64,000 bases of DNA from Hippopus hippopus (lineage: Eukaryota; Mollusca; Bivalvia; Cardiida; Cardiidae): NCBI GenBank assembly GCA_946811185.2, contig OX328113.1, positions 4,960,001 to 5,024,000 on the forward strand. Reading direction: 5' to 3'. Positions 1 through 11,400 of this stretch are shown here, one piece after another. The translations under genes and the position numbers were made by a program. The notes under the pieces are model-generated. The model did no database searches. It was not told the origin of the DNA and saw nothing but the letters and a program-made list of their open reading frames with translations. Numbering within the stretch: the stretch's first letter is position 1; each line of letters opens with the position of its first letter.

Positions 1-202
1 TTTTATGTGTGAATTAAAGGATAATATGTCTTAAAACTACTGTGATTTTAAATTGAACTTATCGTGGATTAAGTTCTTAATCCAGATTTTATATACATGT
101 GCACGTTAATACATGTATAATGGTTTCTGTTCCAGGGCAAAATTTGTCTGATTTGCATGGTGTTTTTATGACTCTTTTAACATTTTAACTGATCTTCTTT
201 TT
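1..202. other. No feature recognised
   Basis: AT-rich sequence without a supported gene or repeat family. Confidence 0.5.

Positions 203-426
203 TAACCCTTTACCACACGATCCTGGGTTTTAAGGAACTTCGAATGCTTTTTAAAACTATGTGCGACAAGGACAAAATGCTGATAACAAACATTTTCTCC
301 TTTTCCCACAAAGTTTTTACCCTTTCAAAAACAATTTTGCACCATTTGAGCCACGCTCAATGTGTAATCTGCAAATGCTCTGAATTCAGAAAGATCCCAA
401 AATTTTGTCGTCTGATAAAAAGTTAA
203..426 (+). repeat. Family C palindromic MITE-like element
   Basis: A degenerate full-length copy. The family runs from AACCCTTTACCA at the left, through a central hairpin AAACATTGTGGGAAAAGGAG / mirror around GCTGGTAACCAGC, to TTTGTCGTCTGCAAATGC and TTTGGTAAAGAGTTAA at the right. The outer ~12 bp are a TIR. Confidence 0.8.

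Positions 427-635
427 AGGCCAGGGTAGAAAAAGAAAAGTAAAAAAAAAAAAGCGAGTGAAATGTTGCTTTCACGACGAGGACAAGTATT
501 CCAAAACTACTAGCAGTATCTTTTTATTTTGATTTTCTATCACGAGAACTTTACTATCGACCAAAAGGCTGATCGGAAAAAGAAACAGACAGCTCGACGG
601 CCCAGAGCTCGTTATTAATAGTCCAATCAGGTAGA

Positions 636-800
636 TGGTCTATCAGCACTTGCTCTCTTGCTTGCTTGCTTGATTGATTGATTTGGTCGCTCGGTCAACT
701 AGCCAGCCAACCAACCAGCAAGAGAGTCAGTCAGCCAGCCAGCCAGTCAACCACACAGACACACAGCCTCAAAGACACGCAGCTATACAGACACGCAGTA
636..800. repeat. Evolving tetranucleotide repeats (CTTG, GATT, CCAG, CAGA)
   Basis: Successive runs of different 4-mers drift into each other, ending in CACAGACACACAG. A second block with the same words (CAGT, CCAG, CAAC, GATC, AATC) occurs at 23920-24038. Confidence 0.85.

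Positions 801-981
801 TTCTAACGTATAAAAAGAAGCAATTGTTAATTTCTTTTTAAACGGCTATACAACATTTGCGCATCCAGCCCGCTCTACCATATCAGATGGTTGAATGCTA
901 GATATTTTATTGTGTATTTTACTACTAAACTTTCCTCTAGCAATCTACTTTTTACGCATATTTTCACCTTCCAGCACTTCA

Positions 982-1200
982 AATAATAACGATGATGATG
1001 ATGATGATGATGATGACGATGATAATAACAATAATAATAATAATAATGATAATAATAATAATATGACGATGATGATGACTGTGATGAGTATGATGAATAT
1101 GATGAGTATGATGAGTAAAAGTATGATGATGATGATGATGATATCATCCGCAGCAGCAGCAACAACATCAACAACTACTACCAGATTATGGTGATGATAA
982..1200. repeat. Trinucleotide repeat block (GAT/AAT/ATG/CAG)
   Basis: Runs of GAT, AAT and ATG end in CAGCAGCAGCAACAACA. The poly-Asp/Asn/Ser ORFs across it are repeat artefacts. Confidence 0.9.

Positions 1201-1255
1201 TCATTAATAGCCTGTTGTTGAAATATTTGAGTGAAAAAGTTAAATGGGTTCAAAT

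Positions 1256-1297
1256 TTTAAATAAATAACTAAATAAATGAATAAATAAATAAATACT
1256..1297. repeat. AAAT-type microsatellite
   Basis: AAATAAATAACTAAATAAAT and similar 4-mers. Confidence 0.8.

Positions 1298-1299
1298 CA

Positions 1300-1647
1300 C
1301 CTTTCTACATAGATTCCTTAAACAAAAATTCACTGTCCAAAACCTTTAAAAGTTATCCGTCCCATCTTTACGAACCGATAAATTGAAATATTGGAAAATC
1401 AAGGTAATTTACAAACTTTCAAGACAGCCTTCCCCAATATTCAATATTTCTCCCCGCAGATATCGACACGTTGTGATCGAAATCTCCATAAACGTATGAT
1501 AAAGTAAAGATACCATTTTAGTTTTCAAAATCTATTAAAATCGATTCATGTTTTTCCACAAAACATCCAATTTGTTCACTGCCGGCTTTATACACACGCC
1601 CCTCTGTTTACGTGGGTGAAATTTACAACAAAGTCATTTCAATCCAT
1300..1647. other. No feature recognised
   Basis: AT-rich; no supported ORF or family match seen. 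Confidence 0.4.

Positions 1648-1860
1648 TAACCCCTTCATCTGCTAAATAAGTCAAATGAAACTTTTTAAGCCCATTGAAA
1701 GAAGCCAAATTTTGCTATGTCAGAGGTTTATCTTTGAAGGAAAATATCTCTTTATCGGACAGTGTAGATCTAAGATCAGACTGCACGTTCTGTGCAGTCT
1801 GATCTTAATCTACACTGTCTGCAAAAGGTCTCTGAGTCACAATTGGCAGGTTAAGGGATA
1648..1860 (+). repeat. Family B palindromic element, near full length
   Basis: The family runs from CCTGCTAAATAAG at the left to CACTGAGTCGCGCTTAGCAG at the right. Its off-centre hairpin is GGACAGTGTAGATC.. / ..GATCTACACTGTCC around the core half-site GATCAGACTGCAC. This copy keeps the whole hairpin. Confidence 0.85.

Positions 1861-1904
1861 AATTATTTTATCTCCCGTAGACGCACTTTTTTTTTTAACT
1901 CGTC

Positions 1905-2130
1905 TGGCAGCAATTTCTCCTTTTGCCGCAATGTTTTCACACGGTTTTTACATGTGTTAGAGCTTTAACATATTTATAATTTACAGGAATGTTTTCAAAA
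2001 TCTTGCAGCTGACGCCTTTTGAAAACATTGTAAGAAAAGAAAAATTTTCTCTTATCGAACATTTTCTGCTTTTGCCACAATATTTTCACATGATTTGGAT
2101 TCATGTTAATTTTTTGCATTTTGTAGGAGT
1905..2130. repeat. Family C, highly degenerate
   Basis: Repeated CAATGTTTTCACA and TTTTGAAAACATTGTAAGAA words; the arms have diverged. Confidence 0.5.

Positions 2131-2336
2131 GTTTTTGAAATTATCTGCTACAAATTTGGTTAACGAGGAATTTTGTTAAATATGCTAAATCTAGATTCGA
2201 CTGTTCACTTTTTGTCGCTCATTTCTAAATTTAGTTTGACTTCTTTAATCCACCAATCATTCATTTTATTACAGTGATTTCAAATTTGTGAATGTATCAA
2301 AACATGTGTACATTTAACATCGGTTTAGTTTATAAA

Positions 2337-2559
2337 CTTTAACCAAAAGACAAATTTTCAGACTTGTCAAATCTGAAGGCATTTGAAGACGATTAAATAA
2401 TTGTGACTAAAGATCCAAATTTCAGGTTGAAGGTTAGAAAACATTGTGGGAAAAGGAGAAAATGCTGCTAAGCAGCATTTTCTCCTTTTCCTACAATGTT
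2501 TTCAAAATCCCTTTTCTCTCAGGATCGTTAAAATCCGGAATTGTGTGGTAAAGGGTTAC
2337..2559 (-). repeat. Family C element, full length, reverse
   Basis: Retains a strong central hairpin with an altered loop (GCTGCTAAGCAGC in place of GCTGGTAACCAGC). Confidence 0.85.

Positions 2560-3408
2560 AAGGACCTATTCAAAATTTTGAACGTGAATCAAATCCCTCT
2601 GGTAAAATACTATTAACTACTACTACATATATTTTTCATCACAAGTATCAAGAAGCTGGATGGTACATTTAGTAAAAAAGGTACAAGTTTTGTTGTTTGA
2701 TTTACGGCACGGTCGTTTAGCAGTTTGAAACTCATAAATCAGCCTATTTTTAATGATACCATATATGACGTCATCGTACATGTACCAATGGGAGACAAAG
2801 GGCAGTTACTTCCCTTGATAGCTCTCCACTACTTACTAGGTCCTGAAAAAGGTATAACTTGGTTTTAATCCTTGCTATCCTTTGCACTTTTTATAAATGT
2901 TAAGGTTTAAATATCTCCTTCAACATTTATCAAACCACAAATTTGATCTATTTGATATATTTCAATGGTAATAGTGTGTGAAATTCGATTTGCAAATATT
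3001 TCGAAGACCTTACATATACATCATAAGTTAAAAAATAATAATTTCAATATCTCTTAGTAAAACACGGATAAGAACAAAGGAAATCAAACAAAAGGACCCA
3101 GTTGCAATTTGTTTACCTTGATTTTTTATCTAACAAGGGAGATAATTTGAATTTCAGTCTTTTCTCCTATTAGAATATGGTTACACATAATCGAAGTATG
3201 TCACAGATTTGTTACTTCCCCTGCTAAACGCGTGTTATTGATCACGTGTCATTCCCACAAGCCTCTGCGAGATTTTGGCTCGAATTCTACAAGTATCTTA
3301 AGAGGCCATGTATCAATTTAAGGAATTACTATTGGGTAAAAAAAACCCCTCTCTTATCATCGAAAAGAGATATGGTTATCTGTTGTTGAAAAGAGTATAT
3401 ATATATAT
2560..3408. other. No gene seen; contains half of a distant inverted motif
   Basis: The only notable item is ACGCGTGTTATTGATCACGT at 3228-3247 and its extension to 3262. It recurs inverted at 12521-12554. Confidence 0.4.

Positions 3409-3671
3409 GAGCCACGCTCTGGTAAAAGAGGGTTAAATGCATCTCCGTGACACATTATACCATGCAAGTCATCACATAAAAATAGATCTATGAAGTTCAT
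3501 TTTGTTTCACAACTGATCAAATCTTGAGGTAGACTAGTCCTTTGGACATGTAGCAATTTTATTAAAGGCAAAAAGTTTCGACCTAGGTCAGCCTGCGCGT
3601 ACTGCGCAGGCTGACCTGGGTCGATACGTTTTGCAGATGCATTAAACCCCAAATTTGCATATATCATGGCT
3409..3671 (+). mobile_element. Family A MITE (TIR element), full length
   Basis: Ends are GAGCCAYGCTCTGGCAAAAG and its inverted partner, extending ~34 bp to TTAATGCAT. An internal near-perfect hairpin carries core half-site GGTCAGCCTGCGC. Between them lie CCAAGCAAGTCATCACATAA and TGAGGTAGACTGGTCC, which fix orientation. Confidence 0.88.

Positions 3672-4155
3672 TACGTCATTTAGGAGAAAAAAAATTAGGA
3701 GAGGTCTTGTAGAAGACCTCTTCACATTTCTACGCGTTGTTCATTTTTGAAGAATACTCAACTCTTGAATTATTTCTGTTTTTAAACCCTCCTTCAACAA
3801 TCTTCAAGTTCATGATAAACAAAGAGGAGACGCAATCACGATGTAATATACTATGCTTTAAAGGGATCTTACGACCTCATAAAACAGTATGATTTGTGAG
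3901 TTTGTTTGTTTGTATGGTGGTAACGCCATTTTCTTCCTAAGCTACAGACTGCATTCCGATATAACCATATTATGTTACTGGTACATGAAAAAAAAACACG
4001 CACACATACAATCACGAGGCTTTGTTACCCTTTATCAAACATTCTAGCGTTTTAACAGTCCCGTAATGAAAAGGCTTTTGAAAACATTTTTGAAATAGTT
4101 GTAATCACCAGTGTGATTGGTCAAAACTATTTTTTGGCATTTTAATTTCAAAGCA
3672..4155. other. No feature recognised
   Basis: AT-rich sequence with no ORF or repeat I can support. Confidence 0.4.

Positions 4156-4246
4156 TTCGGCAAACCTCAGGTGATCCGTTGTATCAGGTAGCTTGATTTG
4201 CACATTCGGCAACCCTTGGGTGATCCGTTGATCAAGTCCCTCGGCT
4156..4246. repeat. Tandem pair of a ~45-bp motif
   Basis: Two copies of CATTCGGCAAACCTCAGGTG..GATCCGTTG; a third lies at 28728-28782. The minus strand reads AEGLDQRITQGLPN in the copies. 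Confidence 0.7.

Positions 4247-4370
4247 GTATGTGTGTGTGTGTGTAGGTGTGTGCATAAATATATACATGTACGTGTATGT
4301 TTATGTATGTTTATAATTATGTTTATGTGTGCACATATGCGTAAGCATATGCGTATATGTATAGATATTA
4246..4370. repeat. GT microsatellite grading into TATG/GTAT words
   Basis: Begins with a (TG)n run and degrades into TATGTTTATGTATG. Confidence 0.8.

Positions 4371-4679
4371 ATATCATTAGACGACGTGGAATCACGTGAC
4401 AATTGTAACCATTTTGCATTGTATTGGGCTAAACCGACGTATTTAATGTACAAGTCTAAATAAAATTCTATTCTGCTCTGTTCTGCTGTATCCCGTGGCT
4501 TGATATGCACCTACATGGTACATTTCTTCGCCGGAAGTAAACCGCTTTACCGTTCTTACAATCGTAACACTCCACTTAAAAAAAAAATACTTGTCACAAG
4601 TTTCTGTTGGAATCTTTCTGAATACATTTCCGATAACAAACAGTTTGTACATTTCATTTTCTAACGCGGTCTATCAGTT

Positions 4680-4805
4680 GTGAACCCTGTTGCAACGACT
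4701 ATCATCCTCGGAAAGAAATTGGCTGACCTGGGGTTAAGAGCTAGTGACCCGCTGGTTTGAAGGCCTGTAAGTTACCGACAACGCCTCCGAGCTCGGCATA
4801 ATTCA
4680..4805 (-). mobile_element. SINE family D, 5' part, reverse
   Basis: Matches the reverse complement of the tRNA-like head plus TTTCCGAGGATGATAGTCGT. The 3' half is missing. Confidence 0.65.

Positions 4806-5026
4806 GGTATGCGATACAGGGCGGTCATGACCCTCGTGCTTTGAAAAAAAAAATCGATGAAAATCGACCTCCCAAACAGGAAACAGGAAAAAGTACAACA
4901 AAAGGGAGTAAATGTACTTTTATGTTCGTTGGAAAGTCAGTCTTTATTTGTACTTCTATATGTAATATATGATTTACGGTTTTTTTCGTCCCAGTTTTAG
5001 AAAATCTTGTATAATATTCGCCCCTT
4806..5026. other. No feature recognised
   Basis: No supported gene or family match. Confidence 0.4.

Positions 5027-5240
5027 ACCTTATTATCATGCGCAAAATATTTAGATCTGTCGAAATTCAAATCGGTTGTAGACAAATGTAGCTTAAATGG
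5101 TTGCAATTGGCTTTGAAATGGGTAGAAACCATTGTAGGAAAAAGGAGAAAATGCTGGTAAACAGCATTTTCTCCTTTTCTCCACAGTGTTTTCAAAAATC
5201 TTTTTTTTTACCCTAGGGTCATTAAAACTCGAGACTGTTA
5027..5240 (-). repeat. Family C element, reverse
   Basis: Central hairpin AGGAGAAAATGCTGGTAAAC / mirror is intact; outer parts have diverged. Confidence 0.8.

Positions 5241-5329
5241 TTAATCACTGAATAAGTTAAATAAAAAGTTGCAAAAAAAACCCATCAGATTTTGCGATTC
5301 TATAGTTCCTTTCGCTGGAAACTAAATGT

Positions 5330-5400
5330 CACTGTATCAGACAGTGTAGTTACAAGATCAGAATGCAAGTTTTGTGCAGTCTGATCCTGGCCGCAAAAAC
5330..5400 (+). repeat. Family B hairpin fragment joined to family A
   Basis: Only ATCAGACAGTGTAG..GCAGTCTGATCCTGG remains. It is followed within ~25 bp by the truncated A copy, so the join is chimaeric. 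Confidence 0.7.

Positions 5401-5424
5401 CCCGTTTTCGCATATGGCGCTGAA

Positions 5425-5577
5425 AAATCATGAGGTAGACTGATCCTTTGACATGCAGAAAATCGACCAATAGCGAAAAGTTTCGGCCCAGGTCAGCCTG
5501 CGCGGACTGCGCAGGCTGACCTGGGTCGAAACTTTTCGCAGATGCATTAAGTCCCCTTTTCACAGAGCGCGGCTCAT
5425..5577 (+). mobile_element. Family A MITE, left end missing
   Basis: Begins inside the element at AATCATGAGGTAGACTG. The core hairpin and right TIR (GCGCGGCTCA) are intact. Confidence 0.85.

Positions 5578-5632
5578 ATTATCATGGACATTCAGTTAAA
5601 ATTCACCCGGTCATTAAATCTTAACCATAGGA

Positions 5633-5712
5633 ACTTTTTTTTTGAAAACATTGCGGATGAAGGAGAAAATCCTGGTTACCACTTTTCCTTTAATAGTTTT
5701 CGATAGTTTAAG
5633..5712 (+). repeat. Family C hairpin fragment
   Basis: TTGAAAACATTGCGGATGAA..CCTGGTTACC; right arm eroded. 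Confidence 0.5.

Positions 5713-5908
5713 AGACAAATACCAGCCGCCCCGTTATTTGACTCACATTTAATTTGTCATCGGCAGTGGCTTAAAATTAGCACGAGTCTAAAATTTTATC
5801 TTTTTTTTTTTCAGAAGTGAGTTTAAAACATAAAAAAATCTATCTTATTGATATTGTACATAAAAATTTTCTCTTTAAATCTTGAACCCGTAGGCGTGTC
5901 AACTAAAT

Positions 5909-6170
5909 GAGCTATGTTCTGGCAAAAGGGAGCTTAATGCATCTCTGTAATGCATTATACCAAGCAAGTCATCACATAATTATAGACCCATAAGACCCAT
6001 TTTGTTTAACAACCGACTGAACTATGAGGTAGACTGGTTCTGTAACATTCAGAAAATTGTCCAAAAGCGAAAAGTTTCGGCCAAGGTCAGCCTGCGCAGA
6101 CTGCGCAAGCTAACCTGGGTCGATACTTTTCGCAGATGCATGAAGCCCGTTTTTCACAGAGCGTAGCTTA
5909..6170 (+). mobile_element. Family A MITE, full length
   Basis: Ends GAGCTATGTTCTGG and GAGCGTAGCTTA; the core has two arm mismatches. Confidence 0.85.

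Positions 6171-6192
6171 AATGGTTCTGTTTATCCGTTTA

Positions 6193-6485
6193 TTTGGTGT
6201 TCAACGCCATTTTTATAATTATTACCCTAAAAACACCGCGGCCAGTGCACCTATTTAAGTATTTCTAGAGCCTTCCTTACTACTACTTCGCGCAACATCC
6301 CTTTTCAAGCTATTGGGTCCCACATAACCATCGTAAAACACAACTATTAGCAGTGAGAAAGGAATGAATCATGTCGCAATGACTATCCTCGGAAATAAAT
6401 TAGCAGAGCTGGGGTGGCAATGAATTGAGCAAACGACGTCTAGTATCAAATCCTGTACCTTAACGACTAAGCTATTGGGCACCGC
6193..6485 (-). mobile_element. SINE family D, near full length, reverse
   Basis: Reads, reversed, from a degraded tRNA head (AAGCTATTGGGCACCGC complement) to the GGTGTTCAACGCCATTTTTA complement that marks the SINE 3' end. Confidence 0.7.

Positions 6486-6523
6486 GACATCGACAGACAA
6501 AGACCGTAAAAGAGTTTTATTAC

Positions 6524-6605
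6524 ACCGTGTCAAGTCAAGATCAGATTACACGTTCTGTGCAGTCTGGTCTTAAATCTACGCTCTCCACAGATGGTTGTCT
6601 GATCT
6524..6605 (+). repeat. Family B hairpin fragment
   Basis: CAAGATCAGATTACACGTTC / GTGCAGTCTGGTCTT, followed by an extra GTCTGATCTTG. Confidence 0.7.

Positions 6606-6700
6606 TGATTTTCATTTCCTGCAACAACAAATGGTACTGTGCTTAGCGAGTCTATGATTTAAGTTCGTTGCATTTACCTAGCACTCGAAAACTTATATTT

Positions 6701-6921
6701 CAGCCGCGCTCTGGCAAAAGGGGGGGGGGGGTTTGGTGCATCTCTGATGCTTTATACAAAGCAAGTCATCACATATTTATGGATTCATAAGACCCATTTT
6801 GTCAAACAACCGACTGAATCATGGTGTACATTGGTCCTTGTCACATGCAGAAAATTGATTGATAGCAAAAAGATTCGATCCAGGTCAGCCTGCGCGGATT
6901 TTCACACAACACGACTCAATT
6701..6921 (+). mobile_element. Family A MITE with collapsed core
   Basis: The left TIR is followed by a G run (6720-6730). 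The right half of the core hairpin is deleted: GCCTGCGCGGATTTTCACAC joins the left arm straight to the right end. Confidence 0.75.

Positions 6922-7119
6922 TGTATTTGCAATCTACATGTCTGTATCTCCGTCACACCACGTAGGAAGCCAGAAAAATAAACGAAATTTTATGCCAAAG
7001 TAAACTTACTTATGCAAATTAGCTTCCCTTTTTTAGACAGACTAAACATGTTTGAGAAAATACCTATTTGTTCATCTTGACAGCTGTGATCATAAGTTTT
7101 AGATGATATCGTAGATACA

Positions 7120-7186
7120 GTAGATCAAGATCAGACTGTGTTTTGTGGACAATGTAGACGAAGATCAGACTGCACGAAACGTGCAT
7120..7186 (+). repeat. Family B hairpin fragments
   Basis: Two degraded left-arm sequences, GATCAAGATCAGACTGTG and GACGAAGATCAGACTGCAC, lie next to a family A fragment. Confidence 0.6.

Positions 7187-7301
7187 CACATAATCATGGA
7201 TCCATGATAGCCACTTTTTCCCTTTCTTTTTAAACCGATTTAATCTTGAGGTAGACTGGTCTTTAGACATAAAGAAAACTGACCAAAAGAGAAAAGTTTC
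7301 T
7187..7301 (+). mobile_element. Family A MITE fragment
   Basis: Internal segment only, from CATCACATAATCATGGATCC to GAGAAAAGTTTC. Confidence 0.7.

Positions 7302-7426
7302 CAACATTAAAAACATTTAATGTTTATTATATACATAGAATTAATATATTTTTCCACCTGATGTTTTCAATACCTGAGACCACAGGGGCTTCTCAGAAAG
7401 CGGTGGGGATGAGGATATTTTGTATT

Positions 7427-7687
7427 TGAGCTATGCTCTATGGAAAGGGGGATTAATGCATCTGTAAAAATGTATCGACTCATGTCAGCCCGCGGGGACC
7501 GCGCAGGCTGACTAGGGTCGAAAACTTTTGCTATCGGTAGATTTTCTACATTTCTAAACCACTCTATCTCAGCATTTAGCCAGTTGTCAGACAGAATGGA
7601 TTTTATGGATCCATATTTATGTGATGACTTGCTTGTGATAATGCATCAGGGAGAAACATTAAGCCCCCTTTTGCCAGAGCATGCTCA
7427..7687 (-). mobile_element. Family A MITE, full length, reverse
   Basis: The order is inverted: the core hairpin is near the left end and TGTGATGACTTGCTTG near the right. 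Confidence 0.85.

Positions 7688-7773
7688 TCTTACATTATAA
7701 TAAGAATACAAAGTCTAAAGCGACATTTTTTTCTTGTTTGTGTTGCGCCTATGTACTACACTTTAAAGCAGTT

Positions 7774-7824
7774 ATAGAGAGGGAGAGAGAGGGAGGGAGG
7801 GTGAGAGGGAGGTAGGGAGGGAGG

Positions 7825-7876
<52 letters not shown>

Positions 7877-7878
7877 AA
7774..7878. repeat. Purine-rich GAGG/GA/CAGA microsatellite
   Basis: GAGGGAGGGAGGG, then (GA)n, then (CAGA)n. Confidence 0.9.

Positions 7879-8597
7879 TAACGTTGAAAACAGCATTAAA
7901 ACCGAAAGAATGAAACGGACCCAGCGTTAAAAATGCCCGTCTACAGCCGGTAAGCAAAAACGCTGTTAAATTTCAAACAATTTAGAATGGTACAGAAATC
8001 AGCCCTTTGTGTTAACATTGATAAATTACTGACATATATGGTGTAATTGAAAAAAAAAAGAAACATGGAGATTTGTATCAGAAACCGAACATTGGTCAGA
8101 AGAAAACTGGCTGACGATCGAAGCTGTAAACAATGGCGGTGCGTCACGGAAATTTATCGTTGGTTTCCGCCTTGAGTCCGATACGGTGTAATTTGCATAT
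8201 AGGTTGCGACCTCTGTCAGAGAAGCCTCCATTTTCTTTTGTTTACCTCATTAGACGCAGGGCGAAGGTCAAATATAGTCACGTGACAGAATGCATGATCT
8301 TCATACGAATCTACCCGAGTGTATAACGGATATATCAAAATCTTCGATTCAAAAACCGGAAACGACGAGTCTGTTTACATGGAAGGCCGCAACTCAGCGA
8401 AATGCATTTTCTATCGACCGTAATCTAAGCAACCTTGCAACCGTCAGGCGCAATATTTGGCATGAAGGTATAAGAATGACTATAGTTTGATAAAATAAAG
8501 ACAAAATGAGTTAAAACTGGCTGAAAATGAGTATAAGGGCCTCTTAAAATGTTAAAATCAGTCACATGGGTCACCATGTTATGATACTTGCCCCTTA
7879..8597. other. Repeat-poor region, nothing firm
   Basis: A 67-residue ORF (8290-8490) ends near a donor-like GTATAAG. I recognise no domain and do not call a gene. Confidence 0.3.

Positions 8598-8799
8598 CGC
8601 TGTTAAGCGCGATTCACTGACCTTTTGCGGACAGCGTAGATCAAGATCTGACTGCACAGAACGTGCAGTCTGATCTTGGATCTACACTGTCCGATAAGAA
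8701 AATATACTTACTCCAATATTACCTTTCAAACAACAGTATTTGGATTCTTACTATCGGCTTGAAAGTTTCATTTCTTTTATTTAGCAGAATAAAGGTTTG
8598..8799 (-). repeat. Family B element, full length, reverse
   Basis: GTTAAGCGCGATTCACTGAC at the left, perfect hairpin, TTTATTTAGCAGAATAAAGG at the right. Confidence 0.88.

Positions 8800-8890
8800 A
8801 TATATCATCGTGAAATTTTCAAACAGTTCCAAAATTGAATATCTGTCTGGATGATTTAAAGTTTTATCTGATAAACTGACTTCACTTTAA

Positions 8891-8993
8891 TCCTTCTACT
8901 GTTAGGCGTGAATCAAAGCGATTTTGCGGAGTGTAGATCAAGATCAGACTGCACAGAACGTGCAGCCTGATCTTTGATCTATACCATCCGCTT
8891..8993 (-). repeat. Family B element, right part missing, reverse
   Basis: Left end and hairpin are present; truncated after ATACCATCCGC. It lies ~90 bp from the preceding B copy. 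Confidence 0.8.

Positions 8994-9066
8994 GTTTAGT
9001 CAAGTCTATACGTTGAAAATATTTGTGGTTTTCAGCGGATTGTGTAAATCAATTTCTTTCCTTCTT

Positions 9067-9242
9067 AAGTGATAGTCATTGTGACAGGATTCATTCACCT
9101 CTCTCTGCTGACCAGTGTTTCGACAATGGTTATGTTGGAAAGCAGCCAGTGGCTTGGAAAGAATATTATGCAGAGTACTGGTAAAAGAAACTCCAGGTAA
9201 GCCTGGATAAGTGTACTGGCCGCCGCTTTAAAATAATGAAAT
9067..9242 (+). mobile_element. SINE family D, 5'-truncated
   Basis: Begins at AAGTGATAGTCATTGTGACA and runs through GGAAAGCAGCCAGTGGCTTG to GGCCGCCGCTTTAAAATAAT. No tRNA head. Confidence 0.8.

Positions 9243-9640
9243 TCCAGTATCTCTTACACCGTCTATCTTTTCTCATTATGTAAATTCCTTGTTTCGCACT
9301 GTTTTCAAAAGCTTTTTTGTTCTATTTAAAGGACGTTAAGACACAGTCCTGAGTGTTTAGTATAGAAAAATTTAAACAACAAACGGCCTTAGATTGCAAA
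9401 GCATTAAGGTGTATTTGAAAGTCCAGACGGAGAGAAACTTTCTAATTTTGAGCTTTTATGTTTAATTTACTGATAAGAAATTTTGCAATTTTAAGTCCAA
9501 ACCAATTTTAAATTTCTATACACAGAATGAGAATCCTTTGTTGTATGATAATCCGAGATAAGACGAGAACTTTGGGGTGTTTTGTCTGTGTGGTGGGGGG
9601 AGGGGAAAGAGAGAAGACTGGGATTAGCCTCTTCCGAAAC

Positions 9641-9802
9641 AATACCGTCTTTTAACAACTACAGACGAAGGACTTTGAAAATATTGTGGGAAAAGGAGAA
9701 ATGCTGGCGTAAGATATCAATTTTTTCCTTTTCACACGATGTTTTAATAAGTTTTTATGTATTAGGAACTTTAAACACGTAATATGCTGTAAAGGGTTTG
9801 TA
9641..9802 (+). repeat. Family C element, degenerate
   Basis: GAAAATATTGTGGGAAAAGG left arm is good; the right arm is poor. Confidence 0.65.

Positions 9803-9827
9803 AGATTTAACTTTAGCTGTTATATTA

Positions 9828-10037
9828 ACCCTTTGGCTGCTAAGCGCGACTCACTGACCTTTTGCGGACAGTGTAGATCAAGATCAGACTGCACAGAACG
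9901 TGCAGTCTGATCTTTGATCCACACTGTCCGATAAGGAGATGTCTTTCCCGAAAAGATACGTTTGAAGTGGAAATACTTGTGGATTTTACTGTCGGCTTGA
10001 AAGTTTCATTTGAATTTATTTAGAAGGATAAGGGTTT
9828..10037 (-). repeat. Family B element, full length, reverse
   Basis: AACCCTTTGGCTGCTAAGCG to GAATTTATTTAGAAGGATAA; perfect core hairpin. Confidence 0.9.

Positions 10038-10122
10038 TAGAAGATTATTAGCCTTTGCACATTTAATGAACAAAAGACCTGGCCTAAACCCATCAGCGCA
10101 AAAATACCCGTACCGCTCTTTA

Positions 10123-10384
10123 TTTGACACATGCTCTGGCAAAATGCTTAATGCATCTCCGTGATCCATGATACCAAGCATGTCATCACATAATTATGGA
10201 TCCATAAAATCAATTTTGTTGAACAACCGACTGAATCATCAAGTACAATGGTTCTTTGACATGCAGAAAAATTACCAAAGGCAAAAAGTTTCGGGCCAGG
10301 TCAGCCTGCGCGGACTGCGCAGGCTGACCTGGGTCGAAACTTTTTGCAAATGCATTAAGTCCCCTTTTTACATAGCATGGCTCA
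10123..10384 (+). mobile_element. Family A MITE, full length
   Basis: GACACATGCTCTGG..AGCATGGCTCA; perfect core arms. Confidence 0.9.

Positions 10385-10442
10385 TTTGTTATATATTTTA
10401 CGTTTATAGTGAATTAATAACAAGCTACGTATTCCTTTATTA

Positions 10443-10545
10443 TACCTTTACCAAACAATCCTGAGCATTAACGGCCGTGAGAAAAAAGAAAAGTAATATC
10501 ACCAGCAAGCTGCTCCTTTTTTCCTCATTGTATTTCATATTGTTG
10443..10545 (+). repeat. Family C fragment
   Basis: CCTTTACCAAACAATCCTGA left end plus a decayed hairpin. Confidence 0.5.

Positions 10546-10639
10546 AAAAGCGATGTTTTTTTAGTTAGATATAATTTTCAAGATTAGATGGTATTAAAAA
10601 AAATCGTTGGAAAAGGAGCGGTTGCTACGAAAACTGTTG

Positions 10640-10930
10640 TGTCTGACTCCGCGCAGGATGATCTGGGCCAAAACATTTTACTATAGGTAAATTTTCTCCA
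10701 CGTCAAACGACCATTCTACTTCATGATTCATTCATCCTTTTAGACATTTAATACGACCCCTACTACGCAACGACCCGCTTGGCATAGTGCCGCATTCCGA
10801 AGATGCATTAAACCTCCTATTCACAGCGCGCCAGCCCAATAAAATACTTGTTCTATTCTATTCTGTAGCTCTGATCAAAGACAAAATTGACACGTGTTAT
10901 GCCACGACGGCTTGGTACATTAAAACCCCG
10640..10930. repeat. Decayed family A piece joined to a TTCTA-tailed repeat
   Basis: A reversed A fragment (10640-10745) is followed by a sequence (~10770-10930) that recurs at 11230-11400. Both contain CTATTCACAGCG and a TTCTATTCTATTCTG tail. Confidence 0.5.

Positions 10931-10959
10931 CACCGCACCGCTTCTCAAATATAATATTT

Positions 10960-11223
10960 GAGCCATGCTCTGGCAAAAGGGGGGCATAATGCATCACCGT
11001 GACACATGATACCGGCCCAAGTCATCACATAATTATGGATCCATAAGAGCCACTTTTTTAAATAACCGACTTAATCATGAGGTAGACTGGTCCTTTGACA
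11101 AACAGAAAATTGACCAATAGCGAAAAGTTTCGGCCCAGGTCAGCCTGCGCGGACTGCGCAGGCTGACCTGGGTCGATACTTTTCGCAGATGTATTAAGCC
11201 CGCTTTTCACAGAGCATGGCTCA
10960..11223 (+). mobile_element. Family A MITE, full length, good reference copy
   Basis: Both TIRs and a mismatch-free 13-nt-arm core are present (GGTCAGCCTGCGC, loop GGACT, mirror). Confidence 0.92.

Positions 11224-11229
11224 TTTATT

Positions 11230-11400
11230 TTGTTCTATTCCGTCCTAAAGCCCTCTAATAGAAGACAAAATTGACACACGTTATGCAGCCGCTTGCTTGG
11301 TATGGTGCATTCCGAAGATATATTAAATTCCCTATTCACAGCGGGCCTCCCAAATATAATATTTATTCTATTCTATTCTGTTGCTCCTCTAATCACACGA
11230..11400. repeat. Second copy of the TTCTA-tailed repeat
   Basis: Shares ATTCCGAAGATRYATTAAA, CTATTCACAGCG and TTCTATTCTATTCTGT with 10770-10870. 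The pair flanks the intact A element. Confidence 0.6.

Noticed and set aside
875..1253. Poly-Asp/Asn/Met and poly-Ser/Tyr/His ORFs
   Set aside because: Trinucleotide repeat artefacts.
8290..8472. Possible first exon (61 codons, donor-like GTATAAG after GGCATGAAG)
   Set aside because: No recognisable domain, no second exon and no promoter evidence; it could be chance in a repeat-poor stretch.
10168..10464. 98-residue ORF, and similar ORFs in other A, B and C copies
   Set aside because: They cover non-coding MITE sequence; the frames differ from copy to copy.
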